Assembly: GCA_910586485.1 (NCBI GenBank)
Contig: CAJUIA010000054.1
Coordinates: 1 to 10,491, forward strand
Direction: 5' to 3'
Source of the DNA: an uncultured Acetatifactor sp.
GTDB lineage: Bacteria > Bacillota > Clostridia > Lachnospirales > Lachnospiraceae
DNA: 10,491 bases
Every line of letters starts with the position of its first letter. The stretch's first letter is position 1. The notes below the pieces were generated by a model, which was given only the letters and a program-made list of their open reading frames with translations, made no database searches and was not told where the DNA came from. The position numbers and the translations under genes were made by a program. Of this stretch, positions 1 to 7,828 are shown one piece after another.

Positions 1-71
1 AACAGGGATTCATAAAGAAAGATAGGGAAAATGCCAACGATTACTTGACACAAACCCCTGCAAGCTCGTGA

Positions 72-100
72 TTGTGAAATAACAGGAAAGATGATATAAT
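72..100 (+). promoter_or_regulatory. Sigma-A-type promoter upstream of the WYL regulator
   Basis: A perfect -10 box TATAAT (95-100) lies 17 bp downstream of TTGTGA (72-77), which matches the -35 consensus at four of six positions. It points toward the regulator gene that starts at 317, so the transcript would have a leader of about 210 nt. The -10 box overlaps the first copy of the 20-bp direct repeat (98-117). A better -35 sequence, TTGACA at 45-50, is 44 bp from this -10 box and cannot pair with it. Confidence 0.5.
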
Positions 101-101
101 A

Positions 102-152
102 GCCGCAAAGGAAAAACAAGCGACGCGCAGCGGCATTTGTTTTTCCTGCGGC
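102..152 (+). other. Hairpin 1 of the leader element
   Basis: The arm 102-119 pairs with 137-152. Five base pairs (gccgc with gcggc) are followed by a two-A bulge (107-108) and then eleven continuous pairs (109-119 with 137-147). The loop spans 120-136. It is not a terminator for a visible upstream gene, because no T-run follows the 3' arm. Transcription from the predicted promoter would start inside or near its 5' arm, so the hairpin may not form fully in that transcript. Confidence 0.6.
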
Positions 153-166
153 ATTAACGAGAAAGC

Positions 167-183
167 GTTTGACGAAGTCAAAC
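167..183 (+). other. Hairpin 2 of the leader element
   Basis: A perfect 7-bp inverted repeat, gtttgac (167-173) and gtcaaac (177-183), is separated by a GAA triloop. No T-run follows it. Confidence 0.55.
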
Positions 184-188
184 AAAGA

Positions 189-219
189 GTGCAATGCGAA
201 CGATGTTCGCATTCAGCAC
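189..219 (+). other. Hairpin 3 of the leader element
   Basis: A perfect 9-bp stem, aatgcgaac (193-201) with gttcgcatt (205-213), closes a GAT triloop. After a two-nucleotide bulge (214-215) the stem extends by four more pairs (189-192 with 216-219), giving 13 pairs in all. It is the most convincing structure in the leader and has no terminator-like T-run. Confidence 0.65.
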
Positions 220-316
220 GGGCTTTCGAGTGTAGGAGAAATAGCCGCAAAGGAAAAACTAAGCGCAAAGCGACGTGCCGTCACTTGGCAAACCAAACAT
301 GGAGCAGAAAAGCTGA

Positions 317-1240
317 ATGAAAATAGACAGGCTGATCGGAATATTATCGGAGTTATTACGTAAAGATACGGTTACGGCGCCGGAGCTGGCCAGGCGCTTT
401 GAGGTCTCCAGAAGGACCATAGGCAGGGACATTGAAGATTTGTGCAAGGCCGGTATTCCCGTCTGCACCAGACAGGGGGCAGGGGGCGGTATCAGCATTA
501 TGGAAGGATACCGGGTGGACAGGACCCTGCTCACATCCAGGGACATGCAGATGATTCTGGCAGGTCTGCGCAGCCTGGACAGCGTAAGCGGGAACAACTA
601 TTACAGCTGGCTTATGGAAAAGCTGCAGCCCGGTTCCTCGAATTTTATTACCGGAAGGGATTCCGTTCTTATTGACCTCTCTTCCTGGTATAAGAATGCT
701 TTGGCCCCCAAGATTGAGGCCATACAGGCGGCGATTGACGGGAAACAGCTGCTTACGTTTCACTACTACGGACCGAAGGGGGAAAGCCGCCGTTGTATTG
801 AGACCTATTATCTGGTGTTTAAGTGGTCAAGCTGGTATGTGTGGGGCTGGTGCAGAGCGAGGGAGGATTTTCGGTTGTTTAAGTTGAATCGGATGGAGCA
901 GCTGGAGGTGTCAGCGGAGACATTTGAGGGCAGGGAGGTTCCCTTCCCGGATTTGGGGGATGACCGGGTATTTCCAGGGGGGATTCAGGTGAAGGCACTG
1001 TTTGAGCCGGAGGCGAAATGGCGGCTTGTGGAGGAATACGGCCCCTGCTGCTTTGAGGAACAGCCGGACGGAAGGCTTTTGTTTCACGGAGAGTATACAA
1101 ACAGGGAAAATCTGTTTCATTGGCTTTTGGCTTTCGGAGATCAGGTAAGGCTGCTGGAGCCTGCAGATATGCGGGCAGAGCTGTTAAGAACGGCAGAAGC
1201 CGTGGCCGCGGCATACAGGGAGCCTGAAGGCAAAAGCTGA
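317..1240 (+). CDS. WYL-domain transcriptional regulator (HTH + WYL, YafY-like)
   Basis: The 307-residue protein begins with a winged helix-turn-helix (about 1-55) of the HTH_11/DeoR type. Within it, TAPELARRFEVSRRTIGRDI (20-39) is the recognition region. A central WYL domain (about 140-200) carries the signature at W173-Y174-V175 followed by arginine-rich RLFKLNR. The C-terminal part (about 215-300) fits the WCX extension usual in this family, and the length is typical. Such proteins are cytoplasmic DNA-binding regulators whose WYL domain senses a ligand, often a nucleic acid or nucleotide; the ligand here is unknown. The ATG at 317 is preceded by GGAG at 301-304, a slightly long 12-nt spacing, and the HTH starts immediately, so a shorter start would damage it. 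The hybrid kinase follows 68 bp downstream on the same strand, so the two may share a transcript. Family assignment is confident; the target genes are unknown. Confidence 0.9.
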   Translation: MKIDRLIGILSELLRKDTVTAPELARRFEVSRRTIGRDIEDLCKAGIPVCTRQGAGGGISIMEGYRVDRTLLTSRDMQMILAGLRSLDSVSGNNYYSWLMEKLQPGSSNFITGRDSVLIDLSSWYKNALAPKIEAIQAAIDGKQLLTFHYYGPKGESRRCIETYYLVFKWSSWYVWGWCRAREDFRLFKLNRMEQLEVSAETFEGREVPFPDLGDDRVFPGGIQVKALFEPEAKWRLVEEYGPCCFEEQPDGRLLFHGEYTNRENLFHWLLAFGDQVRLLEPADMRAELLRTAEAVAAAYREPEGKS

Positions 1241-1295
1241 TTAGAATTTCCGGAAGAGGGATTCTGGCATAGAGATTTATTCAGACGGCAAATGT

Positions 1296-1300
1296 GGAGG
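1296..1300 (+). promoter_or_regulatory. Ribosome binding site that decides the kinase start
   Basis: GGAGG at 1296-1300 sits 8 nt before the ATG at 1309, an ideal distance. An in-frame GTG at 1294 overlaps this Shine-Dalgarno sequence and has none of its own, so the ATG at 1309 is the preferred start. Confidence 0.75.
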
Positions 1301-1308
1301 ATATACTT

Positions 1309-3924
1309 ATGGATCATGTGAGGGGGACGTTAAAAGGAGCCGGTGCGGATGCAGGGAGCCATGAGCAGCGCAGCGAGATGCGAAGCGTGCAAAATCTGGA
1401 GGCTATTATCAATGAGGGCCTTCGTACCGCACTGTTGGAGGAAACCCCGGATCAGTCCCTGGAGGTGCTGCTGGAGCATTTGGGGAAAGCACTGAACGGA
1501 GAAAGAACATATATCTTTGAACGGAACGAAGTCGGCGGCGACGACAATACCTATGAGTGGGTGGCTGACGGAGTGTCCCCGGAAAAGGAAAACCTGCAAA
1601 ACGTTCCGCCGGAGGTGTGCGCCATATGGTATCGAAGCTTTGAAATCGGTAAGCATATCGTTATTAAAAATCTGGAAGAGACAAAAGAGGAAGATCCTCT
1701 TATGTATGAGAAGCTGAAGCCTCAGAATATTAATTCTCTTGTGGTGGTTCCGCTTTATGACGACGGAAAACCCATCGGCTTTTACGGCGTGGACAATCCC
1801 CCTGCCAGATCTTTGGAATATGCGTCAAATATGCTTCAAACGGCGGCATATTTTATTGTATCTTCCTTGAAGCGGCGCAATCTGGTGCGTGAGCTGCAAA
1901 GGCGGAGCTATAAAGTTCTTCAGGCGCTCAGCGTGGATTATCTGAGTATTTATCAGGTGAATTTTGATACGGGAGCATGTGAAGTCTATCGGGAAAGCGA
2001 GCAGCTTAAGCCGGACTGGGCCGTCAGCTTTGAGGACGGCTATGAAACGGCCATGGGACGGTATATTTCCGGGTATGTGGCTGCGGAGGATCAGGAACGG
2101 CTTTTGACCGTAACGAAAAAAGAGTATGTACTGGATCAGCTGAGACGAAAGAAAAAGTTTTATGTGCGGTATCAGGTGAAGGATAATTCCCATGGCTTGA
2201 AGCATATGGAGATTCATTTTTCTGTCGGGGAGACGGCGGAAGAGGAACGCAGCGTGATTTTTGCTCTGCGGGATGTGAATGCCGTGGTAGAGCAGGAAGA
2301 AAAGTACAAGCTGGAAGCAAGGCAGAGTCTGGAAGGAATTCTGGAGGGAGCCAGGACAGGCATTTGGACCATTGAACTGGAAGAAGGGTTTGAGCCGAGA
2401 ATGTATGCGGACCGGACCATGCGGATCCTTCTGGGGGTGCCGGAGGAGATTGAGCCGGAGGAATGCTATCGGCACTGGTTTCGAAATATCGAGCCAAATT
2501 ATGTGGAGATGGTGCAGGAATCGGTGCGTGAGATGATGGAAACCGGGCGCTCCGAGGTAATTTACCCCTGGAATCATCCCACCCTGGGGAGAATCTATGT
2601 GCGCTGCGGCGGTGTGCCTGACAGGAAATTTGCCAAAACAGGAGTCTGTCTGAACGGATACCATCAGGACATCACGGAGACCATGGTGACGCGGAAGAAG
2701 CAGGAGCAGGCTATTATGGAGCTCCTGGAGAAGGTCAGACAGGCCAATTCGGCAAAGAGTGAATTCCTTTCACATATGTCTCATGATCTCCGCACGCCGA
2801 TCAACGGGATTCTGGGGATGCTGACCATCATGGAGGGAAGTCAGGAGGATTTTAACCGGCAAAGGGATTGCCGGGAAAAGATTCGGGTATCCACGGAGCA
2901 CCTGCTGTCCCTGGTCAACGACGTTCTTCAGATCAGCAAGCTGGAAAGCGGAAGACCTGCAGAGGTAGAAGAGCCTTTTGACCTTTATGATCTGTTGAAA
3001 AACTGCATTATGATCCTGTCTGCTCAGGCGGAGGCGGCGGGGATCCAGCTGGAGCTGGAGGAGACGGACATCCGACACGCCAGGCTGATTGGCAATCCGC
3101 TCCATTTGAAGCAAATACTGATGGCTGTTATTGACAACGGAATCAAGTATAATCGGCCCAATGGCTCCGTCCGGATCCGGGTAAAGGAGGCCGGCGGCGA
3201 AGAAAGCACTGCAAGGTATCGGTTTGTGATAGAAGATACCGGAATCGGTATCGGGGAGGATTTTAAAGAGCATATATTTGAGCCCTTTACCCAGGAGCAT
3301 CAGGGCGCAAGGACGCACTATAACGGTGCAGGACTTGGTATGTCTATTGTGAAGAAGCTGGTAGACCAGATGGGAGGGACCATTGAGGTAGAAAGTCAGG
3401 CTGGCAGAGGGAGTGTATTTCAGGTTACATTGCCAATACAAGTGGACAAGGCGTGGGCTGCGGAGCCCCTGGAAGGGGAGCAAAATGTACAGGCGGATAT
3501 TGCCGGTATGCGCGTTCTGCTGGTAGAGGATAACGAGATCAACTGTGAAATCGTGGAGTTCATGCTGGAGCAGGCAGGCGCGGAGGTGGTCACTGCAGGT
3601 GACGGAAGGGCTGCCGTGGATGCTTTTGCAGCCTCCGTACCGGGAAGCTTTGACTGTATCCTCATGGATTTGATGATGCCGGTTATGAGCGGATATGAGG
3701 CGGCCAGGGTGATTCGCGGTCTGGACCGGCCGGACGCGGAAACGGTGCCCATCATAGCGTTATCGGCTAACGCGTTTGAAGAGGATGTGGCAATGGCAAA
3801 GGCTGCCGGAATGAACGAGCATCTGGCAAAGCCGGTGGACATCAACGAAGTGTTCAGGGTAATGCGTCGGTTGATTTCAGCTCAAGGGGAATCTCATAAA
3901 GCACCTCAAAGCTGTCATCCGTGA
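1309..3924 (+). CDS. Hybrid sensor histidine kinase (GAF, PAS-like, HisKA, HATPase, receiver)
   Basis: The protein has 871 residues from ATG 1309. A GAF-like sensor (about 20-190) comes first, then two PAS-like regions (about 200-330 and 340-465) and a short linker helix. The HisKA H-box is SHMSHDLRTP with the phospho-acceptor His492. The ATPase domain shows the N box at Asn610, the G1 box DTGIGIG (643-649), FEPF, and the G2 box GAGLG (673-677). The receiver (about 734-856) has acidic Asp741, phospho-acceptor Asp787 in LMDLMMP, Ser819 and Lys841. All catalytic residues expected for kinase and receiver are present. There is no obvious transmembrane segment or signal peptide, so it should sense a cytoplasmic cue. 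There is no HPt or DNA-binding output domain, so phosphate must pass to partners outside this window, or the receiver is autoregulatory. The last 23 codons overlap the oppositely oriented anti-sigma gene, and the tail after the receiver is short and non-conserved in look. It may be co-transcribed with the WYL regulator. Confidence 0.92.
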   Translation: MDHVRGTLKGAGADAGSHEQRSEMRSVQNLEAIINEGLRTALLEETPDQSLEVLLEHLGKALNGERTYIFERNEVGGDDNTYEWVADGVSPEKENLQNVPPEVCAIWYRSFEIGKHIVIKNLEETKEEDPLMYEKLKPQNINSLVVVPLYDDGKPIGFYGVDNPPARSLEYASNMLQTAAYFIVSSLKRRNLVRELQRRSYKVLQALSVDYLSIYQVNFDTGACEVYRESEQLKPDWAVSFEDGYETAMGRYISGYVAAEDQERLLTVTKKEYVLDQLRRKKKFYVRYQVKDNSHGLKHMEIHFSVGETAEEERSVIFALRDVNAVVEQEEKYKLEARQSLEGILEGARTGIWTIELEEGFEPRMYADRTMRILLGVPEEIEPEECYRHWFRNIEPNYVEMVQESVREMMETGRSEVIYPWNHPTLGRIYVRCGGVPDRKFAKTGVCLNGYHQDITETMVTRKKQEQAIMELLEKVRQANSAKSEFLSHMSHDLRTPINGILGMLTIMEGSQEDFNRQRDCREKIRVSTEHLLSLVNDVLQISKLESGRPAEVEEPFDLYDLLKNCIMILSAQAEAAGIQLELEETDIRHARLIGNPLHLKQILMAVIDNGIKYNRPNGSVRIRVKEAGGEESTARYRFVIEDTGIGIGEDFKEHIFEPFTQEHQGARTHYNGAGLGMSIVKKLVDQMGGTIEVESQAGRGSVFQVTLPIQVDKAWAAEPLEGEQNVQADIAGMRVLLVEDNEINCEIVEFMLEQAGAEVVTAGDGRAAVDAFAASVPGSFDCILMDLMMPVMSGYEAARVIRGLDRPDAETVPIIALSANAFEEDVAMAKAAGMNEHLAKPVDINEVFRVMRRLISAQGESHKAPQSCHP

Positions 3925-4888
3925 TATTACCCTGCGGGTCTCTTTTCAGGCCGCTGCGGATGATCTTCAGGGTCAGCTGCGTACCCATGTCCGCCGGTTT
4001 GGTAAACCAGTATCCGTCGGTATCATTGTTCCCGTTGGGATAGGCGGTATAATCATTGCCCAGCTCGTCGGAAAGGATAAAGGCATAATCATCCCCGGTG
4101 TGTCCGATGGCGGCGCAGTCAATGAACAGTGTCACATACAGGGCGGACTCCTGGATGCTGTTTATCTTGATTTCGTGGCCGTTAAATTCGTATGTCTTAT
4201 CAATGAGCCAGCTTCTGTCCGTAAAGCAGGTTTCCGATGTAAAGGTGCTGACAAAGCCCTCCCCGTCCTTAGCATAGAGCAGTTGAACAGTCAGCTCCTT
4301 TCCAGCCAGTTCCCGGCCGTCCATGCCTTGCAGATCAATGCAGTAAATATGGGTTGCTTGGGCGGGATTCGGATCTTCATCCCCTGCGTAGGTCTGTGTA
4401 TGCAGGTCTTTTGTATATTCGGACTGACAGATGATGCTATCGCCATCCGTGATATAGAAGAACCAGGGCAGAAAATAAGTGTGAAAGGAGCCGTCTGCGG
4501 CTTCATCCAGTCCGCTCCAGTTGAAGGTATAGCATAAAAGCAGATGCCGGTCTTCTAAAACGGCACTGTTCAGGGTGCCGATTACGCCGCCGCATTCCTG
4601 CGTATCACCTATGGAGACGGCGTATTCGGCCTCGATTTCACTGAAATTCTGCAGGACGGCCTGCTGTTCGGACTTATATGCCGTCAGAAAGTGCCCGATT
4701 ACAGGAATCGCTGCCAGGCTGACCGTTCCCAGGAGCAGCATCAGAGCGGCAGCCGGTATAACGGTGAGCCGCATTTTTGTGCGGCCGGTCCTGCCTGTTC
4801 TTGTGCGTGCGGCGATATACTCCCGGATGTAACGTTCATCAACTTCCCCTATCATATCCAGCAGATGTTCGTTTGCTTTTTTATTCAT
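3854..4888 (-). CDS. DUF4179-type membrane anti-sigma factor
   Basis: The 344-residue protein has a short basic N-terminal cytoplasmic part (1-40, with the opening NEHLLDMIGEVDERYIREYI typical of DUF4179 proteins). One transmembrane helix follows (about 41-62, LTVIPAAALMLLLGTVSLAA). The remaining roughly 280 residues are a probably extracytoplasmic beta-rich domain. By family knowledge and position it should tether and inhibit the ECF sigma factor encoded just upstream, releasing it on an outside signal. Its start codon overlaps the sigma stop in an ATGA (4885-4888), which indicates translational coupling and a fixed stoichiometry. There is no zinc-binding HxxxCxxC anti-sigma motif, as expected for this family. 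The 3' end runs 71 bp into the convergent kinase gene, so its last 23 codons are antisense to the receiver's final helix. Membrane topology and the sigma partner are inferred with good confidence; the signal is unknown. Confidence 0.82.
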   Translation of the reverse strand: MNKKANEHLLDMIGEVDERYIREYIAARTRTGRTGRTKMRLTVIPAAALMLLLGTVSLAAIPVIGHFLTAYKSEQQAVLQNFSEIEAEYAVSIGDTQECGGVIGTLNSAVLEDRHLLLCYTFNWSGLDEAADGSFHTYFLPWFFYITDGDSIICQSEYTKDLHTQTYAGDEDPNPAQATHIYCIDLQGMDGRELAGKELTVQLLYAKDGEGFVSTFTSETCFTDRSWLIDKTYEFNGHEIKINSIQESALYVTLFIDCAAIGHTGDDYAFILSDELGNDYTAYPNGNNDTDGYWFTKPADMGTQLTLKIIRSGLKRDPQGNITDDSFEVLYEIPLELKSTDALP

Positions 4889-5439
4889 AGATAAAGCTTC
4901 CTTTCTTCCAGCCTGGATTTCAGCTTTTTCCGCATTCTGGAAAGGCGGATATTGACGGTGTTCTTTGTCAGTCTGTTGTTCCCTGCAAGGGATTCCACAG
5001 ACTCCAGAGCGAAGTAGCGGCCCATGAAGATCAGCCTGTCTTCGGCAGACAGCTCGGCGAGAAAGCTGTTGATAGCTTCCCGGAGTGCGTCCGCATCTTC
5101 AGTGGATTCGGTATGAGCGGGAATGCAGTCCTCCAGCTCGTCCAGTGCAACCAGATAGACGCCGCCTCCGCGCTTCTTTGCCGTCAGGCGGCGGATCCGG
5201 TCAATAGCCCGCCGCCTGGTCAGCATGGCGGCATAGGATGCAATGGAAGACGGGCGATTTACAGGAACAGTATTCCAGATGTCTAACAAGGCATCGTTTA
5301 TACATTCCTCGGCATCCTCCGCCGTGGGAAGGATGCGTCTTGCAAAGCTTTTCAGCATTCTGCCATAGCGGCGGACAATTTCATCCAGGGCAGATTCTTT
5401 GCGCTGCCAGAGCAGGGCAACAATTTCAGCATCTTCCAT
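4885..5439 (-). CDS. ECF-type RNA polymerase sigma factor
   Basis: The protein has 184 residues, the usual ECF length. Region sigma-2 (about 16-85) contains DAEECINDALLDIWNTVP, the core-binding and -10-recognition helix pattern. A linker (about 86-120) leads to region sigma-4 (about 122-176), with the helix-turn-helix LTKNTVNIRLSRMRKKLK that recognises the -35 element. No sigma-3 region is present. The ATG at 5439 has GGGAG (5446-5450) 6 nt upstream. The stop overlaps the anti-sigma start by ATGA, and the large lipoprotein gene ends 73 bp upstream on the same strand, so the three probably form one transcript. It likely activates a small envelope-related regulon, possibly including its own operon. 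I looked for a convincing ECF promoter in front of it and did not find one. Confidence 0.92.
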   Translation of the reverse strand: MEDAEIVALLWQRKESALDEIVRRYGRMLKSFARRILPTAEDAEECINDALLDIWNTVPVNRPSSIASYAAMLTRRRAIDRIRRLTAKKRGGGVYLVALDELEDCIPAHTESTEDADALREAINSFLAELSAEDRLIFMGRYFALESVESLAGNNRLTKNTVNIRLSRMRKKLKSRLEERKLYL

Positions 5440-5512
5440 AGGATTCTCCCTTCAGTATGATTTCAGGTAATCTTACAATATCCGGTATACAGCGGGACCT
5501 TGGCAGTTATGG

Positions 5513-7828
5513 TTATTTCAGATTTTCGTCCAGATAGAGCTGTACTCTGCGCTGTATGACCTCTGCGGTTTCCTGTGCCGTTTTATTTCCGGAAAAGAAA
5601 GCCCCTGCTTCCTCAATTATGATGCTCATGATGTCCTCGTTGGTGTAATAGCGGCGATCAGTGGAAAGGATAAATTGTACCAGCTTTGCCAGCTGTTCTT
5701 CCGTCAGGCATTCCGGGGTGTCGGATTCGGCATTTGTGTAAGGCGTTTGGTTTTTATCAAGTATTTTCAGGGAGCTTTCCAGAAAGTATTTTTTCTGTAC
5801 CGGCAGCCCCGTTTCAAGGTTGGACTGATATTCGTCCGTCAGGTAATACCGCAGGAATTCCCATGCTCCCTGGAGGTATTTGGAATGGGCGGAAATGGCA
5901 TAGGCTTCCTGTGCCCTGATGTAAGCGCCGGACCCGTTTCCACAGGGGAAACCGATATAGGATACTTCCGCTCCAAATAAGTCGTTAGCATAGTACGGTG
6001 CATCCTCAAAGCTGCTGATTTCCATGTCGGCAAGGACGGTCCTGCTTTCTCTGTATTGTACCTCATAATTTCTCCAGTAATCCTCGCCGCAGGTTTCAGG
6101 GTCCAGCTCTTCCGGCAGGTTTTTTGCGTATTCCAGTATATCAGTAAATTCCTGTGATTGGAAGCTGCATTTCCCAGAGCCGGTGTCTATGAGGCTGCCG
6201 CCGCAATAGGTGATCATGGTCCGCAGAAAGGCTTCACGGTCTGTCGGTGGAAGCAGGCTTGTTTCCTCCGGCATGGTTTCCAGCAGCTCCAGCGCATCGG
6301 CAAGAGTCCAGGAGGTCCTGTCTCCCACCACGGAGGCAGCGCCAATCATGGTACCTGTCCGGAAAGAAGGAATGAGATAATACAGTTTTCCGTCCATGGA
6401 ATAGGCATCAAATACATTTGTCAGGAACTCCATACGGGAAAGCTCTTCATCCTCTTTCAGCAATTCGCCGATGTCCGCCAGAAATCCATTTGCGGCATAG
6501 AGCTCCGCAGGAAGGCCCTCCGTGATCAAAATGTCAGGCATGCTGCCGGAAAAAATGCCGCCTGTGGTCTCCGCAATGCCTGCTGCAAGCGCCTCTTCGG
6601 AATCATATTCCTCCAGATTCTGTATCATGATATGGTACTGATCGCTGCTGCGGTTAAATTCCACCACGCGCTGTATTATATCATTGCTGATGTAAGCGCC
6701 TGCCAGCACCAAAACCGCCTTGTCAGGAACATCCGCAGGGTCCACACGGGTAAAGATGCCCATGTGAATTCTGCTGTCATACCCTTCATAAAATGCACCT
6801 GCAAAGGAGGCGTCATCCAGGCTTACCAGAGCGTCAAAGTTGCTGATATTCAGATCGGAATTGATGAAATTCATTTTTTCAAGGCCTTCCTCATCCCCCG
6901 GCGTACAGGAGCAGATGCCGGTGCGGTTGCTGTAAATAAGGCCGCTGTCGTCAGCAGCTATGGCGCCGTATCCGTCCCACCCGCAGACGGAAGGCATTTT
7001 GCAGGTCTCCCCCAGTGAGGCAGCAGCAGGATGATAAGAAACAAAATATCGTTCCTCCCAGTTGTCTTCCCCGCAGCAGATAACCGTAAGGCAGCCGTCC
7101 GCCTGATGCAGGACAGACAGGCTGCTGTTGAATACCCGAAAGATTTCTTCAGGCAGCTTTTGGGCATCGGCAGGACTTCCCTGAGCATCCACGGTCATCT
7201 GCCAGGCCTGTTCATTTCCGGTCAGAATCAGGCGGATCTGTCCATCCTCCGCTATGGACAGGGCGTTTATGGAAAGGCAGTCGTCATCGAGACCGAAGGA
7301 GAGGTCCTCCAGCTCCGTTTCCCACAACAGAGGGCCATCCGCCTCCCAGCAGCAGAGATAACGCAGGGATATGCTTTCCTCATCAGGACCTTGAGGGGTC
7401 TTAGAATAATAGCGGATGGCATAGATGCGGCCGTCCGCCCCGAAGGTGTAGTTGTCGTAAGCGGAATATTCCTGCGGGCCGGCATCGTCTTCCGGAGCAG
7501 GGCGCCAGGGAATGGTCTCCAGAGCAGACATTACCGCGTCGGAGCCTTCAGCCTCAAAGCGGAGGATCCGAATATCGTTGTCATTGTAATTTTCCCGGTT
7601 TATTACTTTGATCAGCAGGGAAATTGTCTGATCCCTGCTGGCGGCGGCCAGTATCTCCGTTTCATCCCCGCCTGGCTCCGGTATTGCGATTTCCCGAAAA
7701 TGGTAGACATGCTCCTTTGCAAGGGCCGTATTTTCATTGCTTTCTGCGGCATTGCGGCCGCAGGAGCATAAACCGAATGCCGTAAGGCAAATCAGGCAGG
7801 CTGTTTTTTTGAGTAAATTCCCGTTCAT
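5513..7828 (-). CDS. Lipoprotein with propeller-like N-half and extracellular solute-binding C-half
   Basis: The 771-residue protein starts with a lipoprotein signal peptide: KK at 7-8, a hydrophobic core, and lipobox LCSC with the acylated Cys23. An acidic, serine-rich linker leads into about 41-365. This part has repeated strand-and-turn units around DGRIY, EDGQIRL and DDSGLIYS that suggest a beta-propeller. From about 370 to the end (about 400 residues, a full domain length) it resembles family-1 ABC solute-binding proteins, with the PDILITEGLPAELYAANGFL and GAWEFLRYYLTDEYQSNL patterns. It should sit on the outer face of the membrane. No permease or ATPase gene is nearby; instead it is the first gene before an ECF sigma and anti-sigma pair. 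A sensing role is therefore at least as likely as transport. The ATG at 7828 has AAGGAG (7835-7840) 6 nt upstream. The lipoprotein and solute-binding assignments are fairly sure, the propeller is an inference from pattern, and the ligand is unknown. Confidence 0.8.
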   Translation of the reverse strand: MNGNLLKKTACLICLTAFGLCSCGRNAAESNENTALAKEHVYHFREIAIPEPGGDETEILAAASRDQTISLLIKVINRENYNDNDIRILRFEAEGSDAVMSALETIPWRPAPEDDAGPQEYSAYDNYTFGADGRIYAIRYYSKTPQGPDEESISLRYLCCWEADGPLLWETELEDLSFGLDDDCLSINALSIAEDGQIRLILTGNEQAWQMTVDAQGSPADAQKLPEEIFRVFNSSLSVLHQADGCLTVICCGEDNWEERYFVSYHPAAASLGETCKMPSVCGWDGYGAIAADDSGLIYSNRTGICSCTPGDEEGLEKMNFINSDLNISNFDALVSLDDASFAGAFYEGYDSRIHMGIFTRVDPADVPDKAVLVLAGAYISNDIIQRVVEFNRSSDQYHIMIQNLEEYDSEEALAAGIAETTGGIFSGSMPDILITEGLPAELYAANGFLADIGELLKEDEELSRMEFLTNVFDAYSMDGKLYYLIPSFRTGTMIGAASVVGDRTSWTLADALELLETMPEETSLLPPTDREAFLRTMITYCGGSLIDTGSGKCSFQSQEFTDILEYAKNLPEELDPETCGEDYWRNYEVQYRESRTVLADMEISSFEDAPYYANDLFGAEVSYIGFPCGNGSGAYIRAQEAYAISAHSKYLQGAWEFLRYYLTDEYQSNLETGLPVQKKYFLESSLKILDKNQTPYTNAESDTPECLTEEQLAKLVQFILSTDRRYYTNEDIMSIIIEEAGAFFSGNKTAQETAEVIQRRVQLYLDENLK

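Larger units (their letters stand above)
98..259 (+). repeat. Structured intergenic element: direct-repeat pair flanking three hairpins
   Basis: A perfect 20-bp direct repeat, aatagccgcaaaggaaaaac, occurs at 98-117 and 240-259. Three separate inverted repeats (102-152, 167-183 and 189-219) lie in the same stretch, and the first hairpin uses the left repeat as its 5' arm. Open frames crossing this stretch have no recognisable protein content, so it is better read as a structured non-coding element. It could be a decayed member of a dispersed palindromic repeat family, a MITE-like element, or a structured 5' leader of the downstream regulator. I cannot tell these apart without other copies. Confidence 0.55.

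Noticed and set aside
169..363. 64-codon open frame on the plus strand ahead of the WYL gene
   Set aside because: It runs through hairpins 2 and 3 and the second direct repeat and overlaps the WYL start. The structure explains the sequence better than a protein does.
1825..2664. Long open frame (279 codons) on the minus strand
   Set aside because: It is antisense to the PAS-like region of the kinase, with no protein-family pattern.
6158..7018. Long open frame (286 codons) on the plus strand
   Set aside because: It lies fully inside the lipoprotein gene on the opposite strand, has no recognisable domain and an unlikely composition. It is a coding shadow.
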